A DNA stretch of 38,179 nt from Planctomycetales bacterium (lineage in GTDB: Bacteria > Planctomycetota > Planctomycetia > Pirellulales > Pirellulaceae). Numbering within the stretch: the stretch's first letter is position 1; every line of letters begins with the position of its first letter. Both the position numbers and the translations under genes were made by a program. The stretch is taken from assembly GCA_020426845.1 (NCBI GenBank), contig JAGQPF010000299.1, forward strand, positions 1 to 38,179. Direction: 5' to 3'. Positions 35,845-38,179 of the stretch are shown piece by piece. The notes below the pieces were generated by a model that had not been told where the DNA came from, made no database searches, and saw only the letters and a program-made list of their open reading frames with translations.

Positions 35845-37844
35845 TGACGGGAGTATTGGTTCGGCGCCTCGGCTTGAACGCCAAGGCCTTGGCTGGAGGG
35901 ATGTTGCCGGCCACTTGCGCCGTGTTCGCCCTGTTGGGATTGACCGTTGCGCTGGTGGCGCAAGAGCATCAGCATTCCCACGGCGCTCATGGTCAGCACG
36001 GCGATCAACCCGTTGAGCGTCCGCGTGTGTTTCTGGACAAAAGTCCGCGGATTGTGGCCTACCAGCTCAAGCGTTTGGACAACGAGCGCCTGCTGCTGGT
36101 GGAGCGGAAAACGGACGACCCGAAATACGCGCCTGTCTATTCCGCGATTCTGACACGCGCCGGCATGTCGCCTCAGTACCGAGAGGAGTCGTTGGCGGCG
36201 TTGGTCCAATTGAACCAGTCGAATCCGGCCACCGTCGTCTTCGGCGCGCTGGCGGAGATGGACACGGAGGACGACGCCCAGCAGCTGCGAACCGGTCAGC
36301 AACTCGTCAAGATGCTGCTGTCGAGCACCTCCGAGGCGCTGCGCGCCAGCCGCGAACTGCTCGTCACCGCGGCGGGCGGAGACACCCAGTTGGTGCGCTC
36401 GGCGGCCCACGCGGCCCTGATGGTCGCGGGCGAGGCCGAGACGTCATGGCAACTGGTGGGCGATGGCGAACAGGCCCGACTGGATTGGGTCGGCGGCGTC
36501 CCGTTGATTCCGCAAGCTCGGTTGCGAGCCGCGGCTCGGCCGCGACTGGTTGAGCTGCTGGCGGCCACGCAGCCGGTCGCTGTGCGGCGAGCGGCCGCCG
36601 GCGCTTTGAGCTCGACGCCGAACGATGCAAGTGACACGTTTATGCGACTGTCCGCGCTGCTCAGCGAGGCGCCGGCCGTGGACGCCGGCCTGCGAGCCGC
36701 CGCCGTGAAGACGATGCTCTCCATTCCCGCCGCACAGCGTGAGAACGAGGCGGCTCAGCGGCTGTTGGAGCACTTGGTCAAGCACGCCGAGTCGACTCCC
36801 GCCGCCGAACGCACCACCGACGAATTCGTCGACGAGATGCAGCTTGCCGACCAGCTGCTGGCGCGGACGCCCGCCGATGTCGCGAAGCCGCTCCGCGATC
36901 GATTGCGCGAGATCACCGTGCGCGTGGTTCGCATCCAGACCGTCGAGGAGGAGATGCGTTACGACACTCCTTACTTCGCCGTGGAGGCCGGACGTCCCGT
37001 GCAGATCGTGCTCCGCAATGAGGATCTGATGCCGCACAACCTCGTGGTCACCGTGCCCGGCGCCCTTCAGGAGGTTGCTCAGCTGGGGTTGGAGACGGGA
37101 CCGATGGGGCACGACGGCAAGGCCTACGTTCCCGACAGCGACAAGGTGTTGTTCGCCACGAATCTGGTTCCGTCGCTCGAGCAGGCGCGGCTGACGTTCG
37201 ATGCTCCGAGCGCACCGGGCGAGTACCCGTTCGTCTGCACGTTCCCGCGACACTGGATGCGCATGTACGGCGTGATGGTCGTGGTCGAGGACTTGGATGC
37301 CTGGAACCGCAATCCGGTCGCCCCCAAGGACCCAGTGGGCAGCAATCGCCCGTTCGTGAAGAACTGGACGTTGGACGATCTGCGGGACGAGCTGGCCGAC
37401 GGGCTTCGTGGCCGCTCGCGAGAAATTGGCGAGCGACTCTTTAAGGAGGCGTCATGTGCCCAGTGTCACAAGATTCACGGTCAAGGCGGGGCCGTCGGTC
37501 CGGAACTGACCGAGGTCTTCAAACGCTGGAAGGGCGACCGCGCCGCGGTATTGCGTGAGATGCTGGAGCCATCGTACCGCATCGACGACAAATATGCGGT
37601 GCACCTGATTCGCACCGAGGACGGCGAGACGATTTCGGGGATTATCCTCGCCGAGACGGATAAGGAGATTTCGATTCTCGACAATCCCGAGTCGAAGCAG
37701 CCGCGAGTCATTCCCGCAACGGAAATTGACCGCAAGCTGAAGACCTCCACCTCGATGATGCCCAAGGCGCTGCTCGATCGCTTCAGCAAGGACGAGATTT
37801 TCGAGATTCTCGCATACCTCGAATCCGCCGCGGCCGGCAAATAG
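35844..37844 (+). CDS. Exported cupredoxin plus cytochrome c electron-transfer protein
   Basis: This 666-residue protein has a signal segment (ATCAVFALLGLTVALVAQ), then a His-rich stretch (HQHSHGAHGQHGDQ) that could bind metal. About 60-350 is helical-repeat-like. An azurin/plastocyanin-type copper domain follows (about 370-480), with ligands His398 (LMPHNLVVT), Cys465, His470 and Met474 (CTFPRHWMRMYG), a complete type 1 copper site. The C-terminal planctomycete heme domain has CAQCH at 538-542 and the usual YRIDDKYAVHLIRTEDGETI and TSTSMMPKALL segments. The gene is coupled by ATGA overlap to the dehydrogenase gene. The two proteins together hold a propeller, copper and heme, so electron flow from propeller to copper or heme is inferred. 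Confidence 0.92.
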   Translation: MTGVLVRRLGLNAKALAGGMLPATCAVFALLGLTVALVAQEHQHSHGAHGQHGDQPVERPRVFLDKSPRIVAYQLKRLDNERLLLVERKTDDPKYAPVYSAILTRAGMSPQYREESLAALVQLNQSNPATVVFGALAEMDTEDDAQQLRTGQQLVKMLLSSTSEALRASRELLVTAAGGDTQLVRSAAHAALMVAGEAETSWQLVGDGEQARLDWVGGVPLIPQARLRAAARPRLVELLAATQPVAVRRAAAGALSSTPNDASDTFMRLSALLSEAPAVDAGLRAAAVKTMLSIPAAQRENEAAQRLLEHLVKHAESTPAAERTTDEFVDEMQLADQLLARTPADVAKPLRDRLREITVRVVRIQTVEEEMRYDTPYFAVEAGRPVQIVLRNEDLMPHNLVVTVPGALQEVAQLGLETGPMGHDGKAYVPDSDKVLFATNLVPSLEQARLTFDAPSAPGEYPFVCTFPRHWMRMYGVMVVVEDLDAWNRNPVAPKDPVGSNRPFVKNWTLDDLRDELADGLRGRSREIGERLFKEASCAQCHKIHGQGGAVGPELTEVFKRWKGDRAAVLREMLEPSYRIDDKYAVHLIRTEDGETISGIILAETDKEISILDNPESKQPRVIPATEIDRKLKTSTSMMPKALLDRFSKDEIFEILAYLESAAAGK

Positions 37845-37962
37845 AAGGCTGGTCGTAGAAGTTTGGTCGTAGAAGTTTGTTCGTTGAAGTTTGTTCGTTG
37901 AAGTTTGTTCGTTGAAGTTTGTTCGTTGAAGTTTGTTCGTTGAAGTTTGGTCGTTGAAGTTT
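37844..37962. repeat. 14-bp tandem repeat array
   Basis: The unit GAAGTTTGTTCGTT is repeated about eight and a half times with 14-bp period, starting with the last base of the preceding stop codon. Five consecutive units (37872-37941) are identical; flanking units carry GGTCGTA or GGTCGTT variants. Its low GC contrasts with the surroundings. Confidence 0.95.
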
Positions 37963-38179
37963 GACGGCCGAGGCAACGTAGTCCCAAACCAATGAAGGCC
38001 AACGGCCTTCCACACCGTAGCCCGGGGCAAGCGCAGCGCCGCCCCGGGTTTGCGTCGGCCGTCATCACGAAGGCTGAAGGCCTTCCTCACGGCAGCAGGG
38101 CAAGCGCAGCGCCACCCCAAACAATTGCATGATTGTTGAAAGGGTTGCTCGGTCTCTAACCGCCGATCGGGTCAAACAC
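37963..38179. other. Intergenic end of window with palindromic repeats
   Basis: Together with the tandem array this is a 335-bp stretch without a gene. It contains GAAGGCC-AAC-GGCCTTC (37994-38010), CCCGGGGC...GCCCCGGG (38021-38028 with 38041-38048) and the palindrome GAAGGCCTTC (38076-38085). GCAAGCGCAGCGCC appears twice (near 38027 and 38100). The last 60 bases show nothing recognisable. Confidence 0.6.

Noticed and set aside
37844..37962. CRISPR or a repeat-protein gene on the minus strand
   Set aside because: There are no spacers; units abut with a 14-bp period. The apparent peptide repeat on the minus strand only reflects three units of 14 bp making 14 codons.

Overview
The window looks like a chromosomal segment of a planctomycete, most likely of the Pirellulales type. 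GC is high. There are two large exported proteins built on the PVC-type membrane-bound dehydrogenase propeller with planctomycete-type c-heme domains, a DUF1080-type module, a CTPSR sulfatase, long serial domain fusions, and several dispersed palindromic intergenic repeats. The order is inferred from these features, not measured. No rRNA, tRNA, phage, transposase or CRISPR was seen.

Layout. 1-2382: 3' part of a serine hydrolase (class C beta-lactamase fold) fused to an N-acyl-D-amino-acid deacylase. 2468-8416: a 1982-residue secreted protein with FG-GAP repeats, two carbohydrate-binding-like modules, a PVC dehydrogenase propeller, HEAT-like repeats, a CxxCH heme domain and a DUF1080 domain; an OleD-like NAD-dependent reductase (8413-9414) is coupled to it. 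9674-15694: a compact lipid operon with a FabF-like ketosynthase, a stand-alone acyl carrier protein, two CrtI-like FAD oxidoreductases, FabZ and a FabI-like enoyl reductase. 15818-19237: a cytoplasmic sulfatase and a TPR / GT9-like / DUF6165 fusion. 19406-21112 (minus): CoA-disulfide reductase with rhodanese domain. 21394-24438: exported clan GH-A glycoside hydrolase-like protein. 24893-28518 (minus): GNAT acetyltransferase, a non-catalytic and a catalytic M16 peptidase, and a small membrane protein. 28734-32655: a metal-uptake operon with a Tat-exported TroA/YtgA-type binding protein, an unknown membrane-anchored protein, an ATPase, and a permease fused to a complete DtxR-type repressor. 33145-37844: a second PVC dehydrogenase protein with an SGNH-like head, coupled to a cupredoxin plus cytochrome c protein.

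Most notable is the metal operon. Its permease carries a DtxR repressor on its C terminus, the architecture of chlamydial YtgCR, which is cleaved to release an iron-dependent repressor. Just upstream, two copies of TTTA(G/A)-N4-CTAAA lie 22 bp apart on the predicted start site and a second -10 box. This suggests a self-contained metal-sensing loop in a planctomycete. Second is the ketosynthase/ACP/CrtI/CrtI/FabZ/FabI cluster, whose product is unknown and which lacks any of the radical SAM genes proposed for ladderanes.

Two repeat families also stand out. One contains the stop codons of three genes, in three different reading frames. The other is a two-hairpin element whose second loop is always GNRA on one strand (GCAA, GCGA or GTAA) while its stem sequence changes with pairing kept.
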